Positions 20,791-33,436 of a stretch of 64,000 nt of DNA are shown piece after piece. The translations under genes were made by a program, and so were the position numbers. The number at the start of each line of letters is the position of its first letter. Within the stretch, counting starts at the first letter, position 1. Below the pieces are notes generated by a model, which did no database searches, was not told where the DNA came from, and saw only the letters and a list, made by a program, of their open reading frames with translations. Source of the stretch: Girardinichthys multiradiatus (taxonomy: Eukaryota; Chordata; Actinopteri; Cyprinodontiformes; Goodeidae); assembly GCF_021462225.1 (NCBI RefSeq), contig NC_061801.1:8366125-8430124 (forward strand), given 5' to 3'.

Positions 20791-21500
20791 GTATTTGCAC
20801 TCATACAGCGTTTAACCGCTAGTTTAAAACATTTGGACGTAACAATGCTTCAGCTATTTTGTTGTTGGTACAGAAAGCAGAGAACGTGAGCCGTAACTGC
20901 AAACCACGCAGCAGAGAACATCTTCCTGAGAAATTTATTGAGATAAGAACCTGTGCGATAGGCATAACGCACAAAACGGCATAAACTGCGATAAATGGTT
21001 GGCTCAAATATTTACGTTTATGGTTAACATAACGCTTTGTCAATCACACGAAAGCTTGGAGTATTTGACCAATCAAATGAAGTCCTTCATGTGTTTGGCT
21101 AATCGGATGGATCTCTTTACATTAGATGCTGGCCCCCTATGTAGACGCGAGTGTACAGCAAAGAACTAAGCAATTTTAGTGAGAGTCGCAATGGCTGAGA
21201 GCAAGACAAGTGAGGAAACTGTAAGTAACGAAGGACTCGTGGTTAAAAAATACTGCACGTTTCTTATTTGGAAATATTTTGGTTTTACGAGAGACGAGGT
21301 TTTACAGAGGTACTCTGCAAGACATGCCAAACGCATGTAACAACTACGAGAGGAAACACGATGAATCTTCATTGTCACCTCCAACCACAAAGACCTGTAT
21401 GAGGAGTTTCAAAAAGCAAGCGGTAGCAAAGTAAAAGTTGCAAACTTTATGACAGGTAAGACTACAACAGTCCAGCAGACGTCCATGTATCACTACTTCT

Positions 21501-21928
21501 TGTGATGGAAATTCTTGCAGTAAGCATTCCACAGTGTATGACCTTTGGTTTACCTCACTCCAGTGAACATCTGTGTTAGAGGAGGAAGCTGTAAAAGCCA
21601 TTATCAGAAGTTTAATGGTTAAGGGCATTTGTTAGGGTGATGCCTCAGGGAGAGTAGATGGTTGTTCCTAGGTAACCTAGTCACCTCTGAACCCGAGAAG
21701 GGTCTGGGGTCATAAAACACAGACACTTTGAAGTGTTGAGATAACACTGTCATGTTCTGGTATAAATACTGTGTGTAAATGTTGATCGGGGCTCTGTTTC
21801 ACTGACTAACCTCAGTGTCAGGGTCTTCAAACGCTGAATGCCTTTGAATAAAACTTATAAGACAAAGTCCGGATTTTCTCTTGTTATGAGTCAACTTCTA
21901 CCCACTTTGATGAGAAAATTCCACAACA
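21501..21928 (+). repeat. ERV-D 5' LTR
   Basis: TGTGATGGAA...CCACAACA. Contains TATAAATA near 21762, a candidate core promoter, and AATAAA near 21846, the polyadenylation signal. Confidence 0.92.
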
Positions 21929-21932
21929 ATTT

Positions 21933-21951
21933 TAGCGTCACGAACAGGATC
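21933..21951 (+). promoter_or_regulatory. Candidate primer-binding site of ERV-D
   Basis: TAGCGTCACGAACAGGATC lies four bases inside the LTR. If the second base were G it would start TGG as usual; I could not assign the tRNA. Confidence 0.45.
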
Positions 21952-22276
21952 TAGCGTGCCAGAGGAGACCGCAGGAGGGGGACACGGACGCCTGGCCAGC
22001 CTGGAGACGTTGTCCTCAGTCCACCTCCATATTACGGTAGTGGAGTCCGGGTGTCCGCCTGCGGCTTCTGGCTGATTAGATCCGAACAATTTGTCGTCAA
22101 ATATATCTGGGTGAGAAGTTGCTCTGTATGATAGAATGTATATTATTATTTTTATTACACATTAACCATCATCTCCTAACTAATTAATTAGGTTCCAGAG
22201 TTGCGAGAGGGAGGACATCAGCTGAGGGCCCGGTTACCCTGCAAAAGGAATGGCAGGGAGGTTCTCATTGGTAACA

Positions 22277-22534
22277 ATGGGATAAAGCAAAACACAGGGT
22301 TTTGCGGGTGGTTTTTAGCAATTTTCTACACCTCATAAAGGAGAAAAGCCAGTGGGCAGACGTGCCGCTGAACGGGTAAAAAAAAAAAATGGTTCCGGAA
22401 CCTTGAGGCATCAGGGGTGTCTCCTTCTTCATACTCTGATTTATAAAATAATGAAAGGAAAAAGTGGGAATGATTGTGTTAAATGTGCTTTAATTTGGAA
22501 GATAAGTTTGGTTTTTCACAGCGTGGAAGTTTGA
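22277..22534 (+). pseudogene. gag: Degenerate Gag start (ERV-D)
   Basis: An ATG-GGA at 22277 is followed at once by a stop, then a frame with another stop and finally GRRAAERVKKKNGSG to 22534. The Met-Gly position, basic character and place after the leader suggest matrix. Weak evidence. Confidence 0.4.
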
Positions 22535-25500
22535 GTGTAAATAAGTTAAATAGTTTAAAAAGTTTCAAGTAAAACAGTTGATGGAAAAATAAATAAAAAA
22601 ACATAAGAAAAGATTAAAAAGCAGAGTGCATCAATTAAGGGTTTAAAGAGTTAAAACTTTCCTGAAGGAAGTTTTGTTTGTCTTAAATATTGCGATCAGT
22701 CGGGAAAGAAGGTAAAAGTGAAAAGGGACATTAGAGATGCGAAAAGAAAGTTGTTTTAGAAAGGAGTATAGTGCATGTTGTGGAAGGAAGTGACAGGCAG
22801 GGGGACAACTGACTGACTGACTGATAATATTTCTTTGTACAAAATCTGAACCTATACTAAACTTTTCTTCTGCCTCTCTCACACACAAATACACACATAT
22901 ATGGGATTTGAGTTCAACATCTGCGTTTTTGAGTCTGGATTTTAGAAACCTGCCCTTCTCTATGGCTACTACACCAGAGATGCTTCTCCAGCACGGCCTG
23001 AAAGAGAGAGATCTGCCTTCCTGCATGTTGAAAATCGCAGTGTGACTTTCTACAAGGAAAAAAAAAAACGAAACTCAGAAGAAGTCTGGCCCGAACCCAC
23101 TGAGATGGACAACTATCCATGCTGTTTGCAAGAGCCAGAAGAGTGATACACTGGATTTATATTGAAAGCATCTTATGCGGGCAGAAGAGAAACCGGAGCA
23201 AAGTTTCTTCTTTCTCCCTCCTGGAGAAGTTAAAGTGGACAAAGAATGAGTGAATGTCTCACCAACAGACCGGGGAAGGGCCTGGTTGTTTTTTGGACTG
23301 ATAGAGGACTGTGTGCCATTACAGTCTGACTCTGGAGCGATTAAGAAACTGATGGGGGTAACGTACAAACACACACACATTTGCATAAATCCTTTCCTAT
23401 TTTCTGCAATGAAGAACGCTTATTAACCGCTGCTCGTGTGACGCTTGCTTGACGTTGACAGATATAGCGGGTTAAAATATTATTTTAGGGTTAGAAAAGT
23501 ATCTTTAAAAGGGTGATAACTTAACTCATTTGATACTTTCCGGTTAATTCTTTCAGAGAAGCAAGTTCTCTTTCGTCGTGGAATATTCAGGGTCAATTAT
23601 TATAGTTATTAAAAGTTATGAAAAGCAGAGGAAGTTACAACATCTCCAAAACTCAGCAGTAACCATGTGTTTCTATGTTATTCTCAGGACAGATCTCATG
23701 AAGGAGTATTTTTAAAACCCAGCGAATGCGTAAAACCTGATGGGTTTCTCCTTCAGGTATAATTTTCTGTTGTCAGATTTTGTATTCCATAAATCTAATG
23801 GGTAGAGACCTCATTAAAACAGGCTTAGTTCTACTGCAGATGGTCTTCATACAGTCTCTGACACAGTATTTACAGTTTGGTGCAGTTTTTGTCCGCAAGT
23901 GTTAACTGACGCTTATGGAAAGTACAAATTCATTGTTTTTCACAGCAGCTGCTGGGAAGAGGTTATATTAGGTTTTTCTTCCCTCTTCTGATTCATGCAG
24001 CGTGTTGATTTACACTGTACCTTATATCAGGTCCTGACAAAAAACTATGAAAGGTTTGGTTCTGCAGGTTCTTTTTTCTCCCTTTGGAGAAGGAAAGAGA
24101 AACCTGATCAGTTCTGTGTTGCATAGAAATATTAAAACACTTGTTGTTTTCTAAGATATCACCGGCTAAAACTTTTAAAACTTTTGAGAGTTATTGGTTT
24201 TGTTAAACACATTTTCCTTGGTAAAACAAACCTTTAAAATGAGTATGAAAAAATTGGGTTATTTAGAAAGAATCTGATTGGACAGTGGTACCACACAAAA
24301 ATTAAACTAATCTCATGTTTCCTAAAAGACTGCATGAAAAGGCCTTCAGAACCGTGGAGTTATTTTCCACCACAGTAACAAGTTTTTTTAAGCATGCTTT
24401 TTCTTTATTTTAAAACAGATCTGGTTTTTGTTTTGTTTTTGGTTTTTTAGCATAATGTTGTCTAAAGCTTATTATGAACTGGGTTAGAAGCAAATATGTT
24501 CTGAGGTAAATTAGGAGCTGTGAACTAATAATTTTAAATCTGATTATGGTCCAAGCAGAAACAATATATTTAGCCAATCCTTCAATCTCTGCAGAAAGTT
24601 AACACCATTGTTCAATGCAGTAGTACTCAACTTGTGGTTCCTGGACTCCTGAAGCCTGTAAGCCATAGATTTTGGGTTCATAAAATTATAATACTTAATT
24701 AAAGGTAGGCTGATTACTTATTAAAATAGATCTAAGCCAATGATGAGTTCCAGTCATTTGGTGACTTTGAAATGCAATAATACTCAAAATTTCTACTCTG
24801 GGGAACACAGATTGGGGTTGAAGAGTTTAGTTTTGGAACCAAGGTTAGGATTTTTATAACAGAATCAAGACAAGTAAAATCCTTCATTTTAGGAAAAGAA
24901 AAGAAATAAAGGTCCTCTTAACAGTAAGAGGATGGTCGGCTCAAACTCAAGTCTCCTTGTTTGATTTCTTAGGGTTTAAAGATTAAAGGAATATATAGGA
25001 ATACAAAGGTACACAAGGTGATTTCAGATTACTAAGAGATAAAATATTGGAACATTTATCCGCATTTGGATTGTAAAAGAGGGATTCTAGTAATAAGTTC
25101 TCCCCAACTCTCAAAATTTAAATAGCCAAATTAAAGAAAATGATGTTTGTTCTTTTTTGAAACATTATGTGGGGAAAAGTCCAGTTTGGAGACAAGCTTC
25201 TTATCTTAATTTCTGATTAAGTCAAACACTGCAGTTTTGTTTAGTTTGGGTATAACATGAAAATGTCAACGCTGACTTTTCTAATTTCCCCTTGGGGATC
25301 AATAAAGTATCTTTGAATTTGAATTGAATTAAAAATACTTCTTTGCATTTAACTTGAAATTCTGCAATGCAGCTGCGATCAAATTGAGCCAAACAAAAAG
25401 AGAACTATAACAATAACTCTCAGGATTGTAGTTATTATTATTACAGAGTTACAGTACAAAGAATTAGCAAAAGGTTTCAGCATCAGTAAATTTGGATTCA

Positions 25501-27129
25501 TATAAGAGAAAACTGTTGCTGTGCTTCTAAATACTTTGAGATCTTTTTGGACTATGTGCACTCATTTTTAAAAAGGATCCTGACGATTGTCATAACAAAA
25601 TTGATCAATTATAGCATTAAAAGATATGGCTGAGAAAACATATTCTGAAAAGAGATTGTTAAAAATTTCTTTGAATTCTTGAAGCTTCAAATTTGGCCAT
25701 TTGTTTGTCTCTGATGTTTTGTCTTTGTTTTGTTGGTATGAATGTTTGATTATATGTTGCATGAAACAATAATCCATGTTTAGAATAATGTTTCTAAATC
25801 TCAGATTGATTAAACCTTGAGTTTTCAGGAGAGTTAAGAAGCAGCTTGTTTCTGAGGTAGGTGCATGTTAACAGTTTTGCAGTTTAAGTTACACTAATGT
25901 GGGATGGGATGAAGAAACTGTGGGTCCGCCCATAGGCTGTCAATCAAAGGTTAGTTCTGCCTGACTCCGCCCACCTACCAGGTTGGTTCATGCCTTTGTT
26001 GTCATGGTAACGCTCAGCACCTCCCTTCCTGAGTTTTAACATTGTTTAAGAGACAATAGAATCAAAATGCTTGTAGTGATTGCTGCCTTAAAAACATGTT
26101 TGTTTGTTTTTTTGTATAATGATTAAGGATGTAGCATGACTTTTGGATTTATGTGTTTTATTGTTAAAAGGTTAATGAAATAGTTTAAACTAGTTTGAAG
26201 AATTGGTTTTGCATACAGAATCATTGGTGATTTATTAGATTGAAAGTTTCCCTGGTACCATTAAACTAGCTGACAGTTCCAGATATGCAAGAGTAAGGAA
26301 TATATTTTTGATAAAGAATCTGAGTCATAACTTTATACTTGGTGGGAATTATTTATTAGATTCGAATTTGTAGGGTTTATGCATCTGAATTACATTAGAT
26401 GTCCATTAATCTAATACTCATCTTTGTACAAGACAAATCAAGATGATATGTGACTAATTTCCAAGTGAGACATTGATGAACTGAATAACTAAAGTTTGTG
26501 TTTAGTTGTTAATGGAACTGAATTGCGGTTAAAAACATCTGGATTTTCTTTATGTTGCTTTCGTTAAATTCATAGAGACACATAGTTATGTCAGAATTCA
26601 TTTCTTTGGTTCTAGGTTATGTGATCTTGGTTACTAAAACATTTTTGTACAAACTTTTTGCTGGATTGTCACATGGGTTGGACCCTGCGCCAGAAGAGGG
26701 GAATGTCAGAATAAAGTAACATGGGGTTCCAAAAGTTGTAGCACTCATGGGAAAAAGGGTAGCTCATACCTCCAGTGAGGACTTAGTGACAATGCAAGAG
26801 AGACGTTGTACTTTGTTTATATAAATGGTGCATAGCTTCCTAAGACCACATTCTGAAAACCTCTCTGAAATTATGGTGTTGATTGTTTGTGAAATTTTAT
26901 ATCTCCACAGATTAGACCATTTTTGAAATTCTTTGTGGGTTTTCTGAAACTATGAAATATTGACCTGTAATCAGACCTTCCACAAATATCAGGCCACATT
27001 TTTGATATTCAGAATATTTAGCTGATGGTCATTGTTAGTATATCAGGTGAAGTCAGAAGATCAATTCTTTGGATTTTGTTGGATGTATTGATGAAGTTCA
27101 TGTAGTTAAGCACTTAGGTTTGAGAATGG
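22535..27129 (+). other. ERV-D interior, no recognisable coding
   Basis: About 4.6 kb with many stops in every frame where gag and pol would be expected. A LINE-like 3' tail (CCTTGGGGATCAATAAAGTA, 25292-25330) shows that at least one other element inserted here. The remainder is AT-rich and featureless to me. Confidence 0.5.
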
Positions 27130-27521
27130 GACTTTGAATTGAAAATTAGCCAAGCGTTGTGAAGGCTCTACCTATTGTTCTCACTTATGTGAGATTGAGA
27201 CAAAGGACACAGGCAAATCTCAGTCCTTTTGAAGTGCTGTGTGGCAGGTCTCCTAATTTGGACATGGGGATATTGCCAAGATAATATTTTTCCACATCTT
27301 TGTGTGAAGATAGGATGTTGTTTTACTGTCAAAACCTGTCCACTGTGTTTTCTCAAGTTTCACAGATGGTGAAGGCTGCATTACCAGAAACAACCACTTC
27401 CACCCTCCAGTCCTTTATTCCTGGCGACTGGATTCTGGTCAGAGAATTTAGGAGAAAACACAGGAAGTCCAGGTGCTGGAATGGCCCATATCAGATCCTA
27501 CTAGACACCCAGGAAAGCTGA
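27130..27521 (+). pseudogene. pol: Integrase C-terminal remnant (ERV-D)
   Basis: One frame reads LPIVLTYVRLRQRT and then LSPFEVLCGRSPNLDMG, and a second, after a shift near 27270, reads FIPGDWILVREFRRK and WNGPYQILL. These are the post-core and SH3-like segments of a gammaretroviral integrase. The upstream catalytic core was not found. Confidence 0.8.
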
Positions 27522-28183
27522 AGGAAAGCTGCAAGAAAGCTCCAGCTCCTCCAGCTTCATCTGGCTTCCAGGACACAAGTCATCTTCTAACTGGATCATC
27601 CACGGCTGAAAGGTGTGAGGACAGCGGACCACCACAAGACAAAGAACTGTAAGCTGATCACTGGCGAGTGATTGAACAGGTGGTTGAAGAACACTGTTCT
27701 TACAAGGGCACAATAATCCCTTGGGGAATGCAACGTTATTTCAGAATCTACTTAAGGCCATCGCATTGCCTGAAAGTTAGAAATCATAAGGTCATTTGCC
27801 TCACTGCACACACACCACAGTGAGAGATTCTTTCCTCCCACTTTGACAGCGAAACTGACTCTGAGGAGGAAATCTCGGATGCTTTTATCTAACTTTTATG
27901 TTTATTGCTTGATATTTATCATTATGGTATTATTACAAATTTGAATGTGTTCAATTCCACCGTTGTTCAGTTGGACTATGGAAGCCTAACTTCTAGCAGG
28001 TTAGAGTTCCTGTTTCTAAATATATTTCTAGAGGAGCTTCCTATGACCGCCCACCTGTACCAGACTGGTAACAGAGCAGCTTGAAGCCACTCAGGAGAGT
28101 CAGCAGGATTTTTTTTTGTTTTTGTTTTTTAAGTTGTGTTTATAATTTGTTAATTTTCCTTTAGTTGTGATTATCTTGTAATC
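27522..28183 (+). other. ERV-D region between pol and 3' LTR
   Basis: Env would normally lie here, but only about 660 bases remain and no Env motif is seen, so env is mostly deleted. Confidence 0.45.
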
Positions 28184-28195
28184 AGAAGAAGGGAG
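28184..28195 (+). promoter_or_regulatory. Polypurine tract of ERV-D
   Basis: AGAAGAAGGGAG directly before the 3' LTR. Confidence 0.75.
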
Positions 28196-28623
28196 TGTGA
28201 TGGAAATTCTTGCAGTAAGCATTCCACAGTGTATGACCTTTGGTTTACCTCACTCCAGTGAACATCTGTATTAGAGGAGGAAGCTGTAAAAGCCATTATC
28301 AGAAGTTTAATGGTAAAGGGCATTTGTTAGGGTGATGCCTCAGGGAGAGTAGATGGTTGTTCCTAGGTAACCTAGTCACCTCTGAACCCGAGAAGGGTCT
28401 GGGGTCATAAAACACAGACTCTTTGAAGTGTTGAGATAACACTGTCATGTTCTGGTATAAAAACTGTGTGTAAATGTTGATCGGGGCTCTGTTTCACTGA
28501 CTAACCTCAGTGTCAGGGTCTTCAAACGCTGAATGCCTTTGAATAAAACTTATAAGACAAAGTCCGGATTTTCTCTTGTTATGAGTCAACTTCTACCCAC
28601 TTTGATAAGAAAATTCCACAACA
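28196..28623 (+). repeat. ERV-D 3' LTR
   Basis: Same length as the 5' LTR (428 bp). Observed differences include TATAAA(T/A)ACTG in the promoter region and GAT(G/A)AGAAA near the end. Confidence 0.92.
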
Positions 28624-29235
28624 TTCTAAAAAACATCTAAGCGGTACAAAGACATAACTGAGGCCATTGCATGTTATTTGGCTAAGGACATGATGCCCAT
28701 GAATACAGGAGACGGGATGGTTTCGTCAGTCTGATAAACACATTGGTCCGAATACCACATCCCGTCACGGAATTACTTTTCCCATGTCGCCATTCCGCAA
28801 ATGTATGAAATATGCCGTAAGACAGTAAAATCCGAACTGAGCTGAGCTGAATACTATGCAAGTACTACAGACCTTTGGTCAAGTCGCACAACAGAACCGT
28901 ACATGAGTTTTACTGTGCCCTTCCTCCCCAAAGACTTTGAACTAAAAACACAGTGTCTAGAGACAGCGTATTTTCCAGAGTCGCACACCAGTGAAAATAC
29001 ATCCCTTGGATTACGTGAGGTGTTGTCCAGCGGGGATCTTCAAGATCACCAACAAGTATGTATCACTTTGGACAATGGTGCAAACATTGTGAAAGCTACA
29101 GAACTAAACAACTGGGTCAGGCTTCAGTGTTATGGACACAGACTGCACCTTGCAATCGGTAAGTTTATTAATGGCTGTGGTAATAAACATCCGTTTAGCA
29201 CTGTAAATGTGTTCTACATAATCAGATCATTTTGA

Positions 29236-29764
29236 ATAGCTCTAATAGATTTAAATGAACATTTTGATTATATTATTGATAAGGATAGTGCTCAATTTGT
29301 CATGATTTTGTTTTCTTTGGTTATTGTATTGAAACTAATGGGAGAGAATGGAGTGGAGAAACTACACTGTTCATACACAGATAAATTTATTAAACTGATA
29401 CTCTAGTGCAGTATAAAATACATTAAACAGATAACAAATAAACTGCATATACAGTATTGGACAGCATGCTGCCTTATAATTAATTGAATTTCACATCATT
29501 TGTTTTTATTGTTTTAATTCAAATATATATATATGAATTTAGATCAGTCAAATTTTAATTCAGATTAAATGTGCTAAAAGATAGAAACAGTTTGAGAAAC
29601 ATTCCTTTAAGAGTGTGATCGCTTCTGGGGACCAAGAACCGGAGGAACTCCGAGGCATCTGACCGCCAGCAGGGTGCGATAGCTCCGACATTTTTAAAAT
29701 AAAACTGTATTTAATTGTTATATTTCTATGAATCCAGACCAGAAAGACAAATACTGAATACTTA
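29236..29764. other. Decayed hAT-A intron/3' region
   Basis: No exon recognised. The block CCGAGGCATCTGACCGCCAG (about 29650) recurs in U2, U3 and U4 and marks the shared unit. Confidence 0.4.
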
Positions 29765-29968
29765 CAGTGCATCCAGAAAGTATTTACAGCGCTTCACATT
29801 TTGTAATGTTACAGCCTCATTCCAAATTGTATTAATCTCTTTCCTCAAAATTCTACAAACAAATACAAAGTATGTGTAGAATTTTGGGAAATAGAGATTA
29901 ATACAATTTGGAATGAGGCTGTAACATTACAAAATGTGAAGCGCTGTAAATACTTTCTGGATGCACTG
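29765..29968. mobile_element. Palindromic Tc1-derived MITE, 204 bp (U1)
   Basis: The two halves are near-perfect inverted repeats, CAGTGCATCCAGAAAGTATT at the left and its complement at the right, with TA on both sides (29763-29764, 29969-29970). The ends match a widespread fish Tc1 family from memory. Copies at 35633-35836, 38328-38531 and 59292-59495. Confidence 0.88.
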
Positions 29969-30476
29969 TAAGTATTTGTTCATATATCGCAAGTCATATC
30001 GTCATTGCACTATTAGGCACTGTTATCGTACATCGCAGGTTTCTCTAATATCGTGCAGCCTTATTAATTAGTTTCTAAGCAAACTTGTATCGGTGTCGAA
30101 GGGCAACAAACCACTCAAAATGGCGGACGTGGGTCGTTCCCATCGAGTAACGAAGCGTTTACCGTTTTAAGTCTATAGGGTACATTTGGGCTTTAAGATG
30201 CTAATCCATTAGCCACCTAAAATGTTCCTAAACTGTAACTGACATGAAAAAATACAAACCTAATCTGTGCTGCAGAACTTTAGGGTTGAGACCAGCCTCC
30301 AGGACGTTGTGCCGCAGATGATCTTCTTTGTCCTCTTTAGCTGTTTGGGAAATCTCTCCCACTGCTGCACTCTGCCACCGTTTGAGCTGCTGTCTCCACA
30401 TCTTTGTTGTTAGCTTCTCTTCAAAAGATCCTTTAACAGTTACTGAGTAGTTATAACTCGGCTTTGATCCAAACTC
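29969..30476. other. Unassigned unit-U sequence
   Basis: Conserved with 59496-60003. It contains AAAATGGCGGACGTGGGTCG, the point where U2 and U3 jump to the hAT-B finger exon. No gene seen. Confidence 0.4.
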
Positions 30477-30875
30477 TAGTGATGGGACATTTGAAGCAAA
30501 GCTTCGAGTTTACAGAGTAAAAAGGTTCGATGCGTGTCTTGTCTTGCGGGAAATCACGTGACCGATGACAAACGATGCCTTGCATTTCCGTGGAGACGTC
30601 ACTGCTTCATTTCGCGTGTCAGATTTCAAAATAAAAGCGCGATGACACTTGTTGCTTCGTGGGTTGTTGTAGTGGTTTGGTCGCACGTCAGCAGAGATAG
30701 GAGCATCTGAGAAGAATGAAGCCAAAAAAAAAGGAAAACCTCTCCCATCTGGGAGTAATTTAAAATGTGTTCTCAAAACAAGGTTTGTGTAAAATGTGTT
30801 TGCAGCATTTACTTAATTTTATTTGCATCATTACCAATAATTCTGTATCAATGAGCTTTCATCTTTGTATTTCAG

Positions 30876-30985
30876 TTGAAGTGTTTGTTGTGTGCCAGAG
30901 AGCTGGTATACAATAATAACACCTCATCAATGCTTAGGCATTTCAGAGCCATATATGAAAAAGAAAAGCCACACACTTCAAATCA
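30876..30985 (+). pseudogene. hAT-B BED-finger exon (copy 1)
   Basis: After a TTTGTATTTCAG acceptor the frame gives KCLLCARELVYNNNTSSMLR and HFRAIYEKE, the CxxC...HxxxxxH core of a BED finger. The frame then runs into inserted fragment F. Confidence 0.75.
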
Positions 30986-31117
30986 AACGCTTCTTCGTCT
31001 TCTTTTTTGTCTTTTTCGCTGTTGGCAGACAACAATTTGGCACATTACCGCCACCAACTGGTAAAGAGTGTGAATCAGGATAAGCACGCTCCAAAAGAAA
31101 TATGACCTGATCAACGC
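30983..31117 (-). other. Fragment F inside hAT-B copy 1
   Basis: Read on the minus strand it encodes MHPSVDQVIFLLERAYPDSH followed by SLPVGGGNVPNCCLPTAKK and a Lys run. It matches four longer copies and the twin at 60511-60645. Upstream of the Met codon this copy reads QQMKEYPE instead of SLTDSAQ. Protein family unknown to me. Confidence 0.6.
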
Positions 31118-31324
31118 TGGGATGCATTTCAGGGTACTCCTTCATTTGCTGGATCCCACCTATGTTCTCCCTACTAGAAAGTTTTATATGTGTACACAAC
31201 AAGATCAAATGTAGTGCTAACAAATAATTGCAGTAATTTCAATTAATTTCCTTTCCTTCACGGCATTAAAGAAGATGGAGGAAAAATATGAAGAAAAAAA
31301 ACAAAAGAAAAGGCCAAAGAGGAC

Positions 31325-32260
31325 ATGCAGAAGGTGTCTGCTGTGAGCCTCACAGAAGATATGTGGACATTAATAAATACGGATGCATACCTGGCAATAA
31401 CATGCCACTTTGTTGATGCAGACGACAAACTGGGCACTGTGCTGCTTAGAGTTGAACATTTCCCTCAGAGTCACACATCAGAAAATCTGGTAAGGGTAGT
31501 TCATACCCACATGGAGGAGTGGGGAATAACTAATAAGGTTACTTGCCTATAGTCACTGATGCTGCATCAAACATTATTGCATGTGCTAAGGCCTTAAGGA
31601 TCAGGCACTCTGTGTGCATTGCTCATGCACTGAAGTTGTTGGTAGGAAAATCATTTGACCAGGTCCCTGCTCTCTGTGACATTCGTACAAACGAATTGTA
31701 ACATATTTTCACTCAAGCACCAAAGGTAAAGAAAGCTAGAAGTAGTATAGATACAGATAGGAAGACAGTCACAAAAGCTTGTCACTGATGTGGACACACG
31801 CTGGAATAGCAGAACCTCACTATCTTGTCAGGAGTATCAAACAATTGAGGAGTGCTTACCTGTATTATTCACTTTTTACCAGGCAACATTAGAGCTCCCA
31901 GAAGAGAGAAGGGTCTCAATCTCAAAGATAACCCTTAATGAACATGCTGCACCATGCAGGACTTGCAAAATCAGCAAATATCACCAGAGTTGCTAAACTT
32001 CTCTCAGACGTTTTTAAAGTGTCAGAGAACATGTGACAAGTATAGAATCCCTAAACATAATGACAGTGGCAACGTTTTTGACCCCAGGTTAAAAACTCTT
32101 GGCTTTCTCAACCAAAACAAGGCACAAGAGGCAGTACAGCAGCTAATCTCTGAACATACTGCACTAATTGCCAGCAGTGAAGCTCCACATCAATCAGATG
32201 CAAGAGAAGGCACCAGCAACTCTAGTGAGTTTTTATTTATTCTGTAAATTCCTTGACCTT
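31325..32260 (+). pseudogene. hAT-B transposase catalytic region (copy 1)
   Basis: Frames in sequence: SLTEDMWTLINTDAYLAITC and HFPQSHTSENLVRVVH (31325-31552), then in a shifted frame TDAASNIIACAKALRIRHS and CIAHALKLLVGKSFDQV (about 31555-31665), VDTRWNSRTSLS (about 31788) and later VFDPRLKTLGF. These are hAT transposase blocks (first Asp, the C(x)2H-like CIAHALKL segment, TRWNS). Multiple stops and a deletion near 31700 break it. Confidence 0.8.
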
Positions 32261-32682
32261 GACATATTAGTACTGCTGTATTTCAGCTGCTGGTGTTGTA
32301 TGATTATATTTAATGGGTTTTTTTTTTGGTTTTTTTTGCTATTTATTGGTGAGCTGTGGTGTCTGCTAGATGAAGCAGTGGACCAGAAGAGACAAAGCTC
32401 CAATGCCACAGCAGATGCCATAGTAAAAGTGGAGCGATACCAGGCAGAAGTTAACTTGACGATACATGAGGACCCCTGGAGTACTAGCATACGTAAGGTA
32501 AGGTAAAATTATTTATATAGCGCTTTTCAGCAACGAGACACTCAAAGCGCTGTACATGCAATTACAATACAATCACAAAGCAAATAAACACAGATACAGA
32601 CAGAGAAAAACAAATAAAATGATAAAATCAAACAACAGAGGTAATTAAAAAAAGTAAAATAAAATAAAATAAAGAGAATAGA

Positions 32683-32892
32683 ATGATGGACAAGAAAATG
32701 AAAGGAAAGCATGCACGTAAACATGTGTATCCCTACTTGTACCACATGGCACAGAGGTTTCTATGCTCACCAACATCCTCAATGCCTTGCGAGAGCGTGT
32801 TTTCCAAGGCTGGGGAGGTCATCAGCCGACAAAGAAATCGCCTTCAACCACAAACAGTGAAATTAGTCTTGTTTTTGAATACAAATAATTAA
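32683..32892 (+). pseudogene. hAT-B C-terminal dimerisation domain (copy 1)
   Basis: YPYLYHMAQRFLCSPTSSMP, CESVFSKAGEVISRQRN and then KLVLFLNTNN: the hAT family C-terminal dimerisation signature with the conserved FSxAG. Separated from the core by an inserted low-complexity stretch (32300-32680). Confidence 0.85.
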
Positions 32893-33436
32893 CATCCAAA
32901 TACCCATCCACCAGCAATTTCACATTTAGTTGTTTGATCAGCAAGGACACATCAGTCTCACCCAGGAGAAACAGACTGAATGCTATTGAACGAGTGAAAC
33001 TCTGTGTGCAGCTAACTATAAAGGATCTGAAGCAGAAGTCCCAGAAAAATAATTCAAGTTTTTCAGGAAGGAAGTCACAAACACAAAGCTTACAGTGCAT
33101 CTTCATTGTTAAATCAGTCCACATAAAAATCATATCACATAAAAGAAAACTATTACCACAGACGTCAGAATATTAGCAGAATTATTTTGAGTATCAGTCA
33201 TTTTAAGACCTAAAAAGAAATGACAAATGGGTTTGAAAAAAAACTTTATTGTGACAATACTGCAAACTGCCATATTCTGATATTTGAAGTATGAACGCTG
33301 TCACAGTGTCTGTGCAGCAGCAGATGTCTCTAATGAGAAATAAATGCAGCATCAAGTAATGAACCTTTAGTCAAAGCAATGTGCTGGAAAGCTTCATTGC
33401 TTCACGAGGCTTCATTTGGCCATCACTAGCCAAGTC

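Larger units (their letters stand above)
21501..28623 (+). mobile_element. ERV-D: endogenous retrovirus inserted in hAT-A
   Basis: Two 428-bp LTRs in direct orientation, TG...CA ends, a 4-bp target duplication TTCT (21497-21500 and 28624-28627), and a polypurine tract before the 3' LTR. About five differences separate the LTRs by eye. The interior (6.27 kb) keeps only scraps of gag and integrase. Confidence 0.92.
21191..29158 (+). pseudogene. hAT-A: BED-finger hAT transposase gene split by ERV-D
   Basis: The first part (21191-21500) opens MAESKTSEETVSNEG, then LIWKYFGFTRDEV and, after a one-base shift, VLCKTCQTHVTTTRGNT and LHCHLQ: a BED zinc finger with aromatic Trp, CxxC and His ligands. 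ERV-D then interrupts it. Coding resumes at 28628 with KRYKDITEAIACYLAKDMMP and later FELKTQCLETAYFPESHTSE, LDNGANIVKATELNNW and LQCYGHRLHLAIG, the catalytic-domain blocks of hAT transposases. It ends at a GTAAGT splice donor (29159). The Asp of DNGAN is a candidate catalytic residue. Frameshifts and stops make it inactive even without the ERV. The C-terminal dimerisation part was not found. Confidence 0.8.
30477..33428 (+). mobile_element. hAT-B copy 1: BED-finger hAT transposon, dead
   Basis: Ends TAGTGATGGGACATTTGAAG and (complement) TAGTGATGGCCAAATGAAGC form an imperfect terminal inverted repeat. Inside, in order: the BED-finger exon, a reversed foreign fragment (F), catalytic-domain blocks and the C-terminal dimerisation domain. 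Several stops and shifts. A clean 8-bp target duplication was not found (CCAAACTC and GCCAAGTC share 5 of 8). Confidence 0.8.

Noticed and set aside
30978..31223. Whole minus frame of 81 codons inside hAT-B as one gene
   Set aside because: Only the 135-bp F part is shared with other F copies; the upstream part is not conserved in them, so the frame is treated as a composite.
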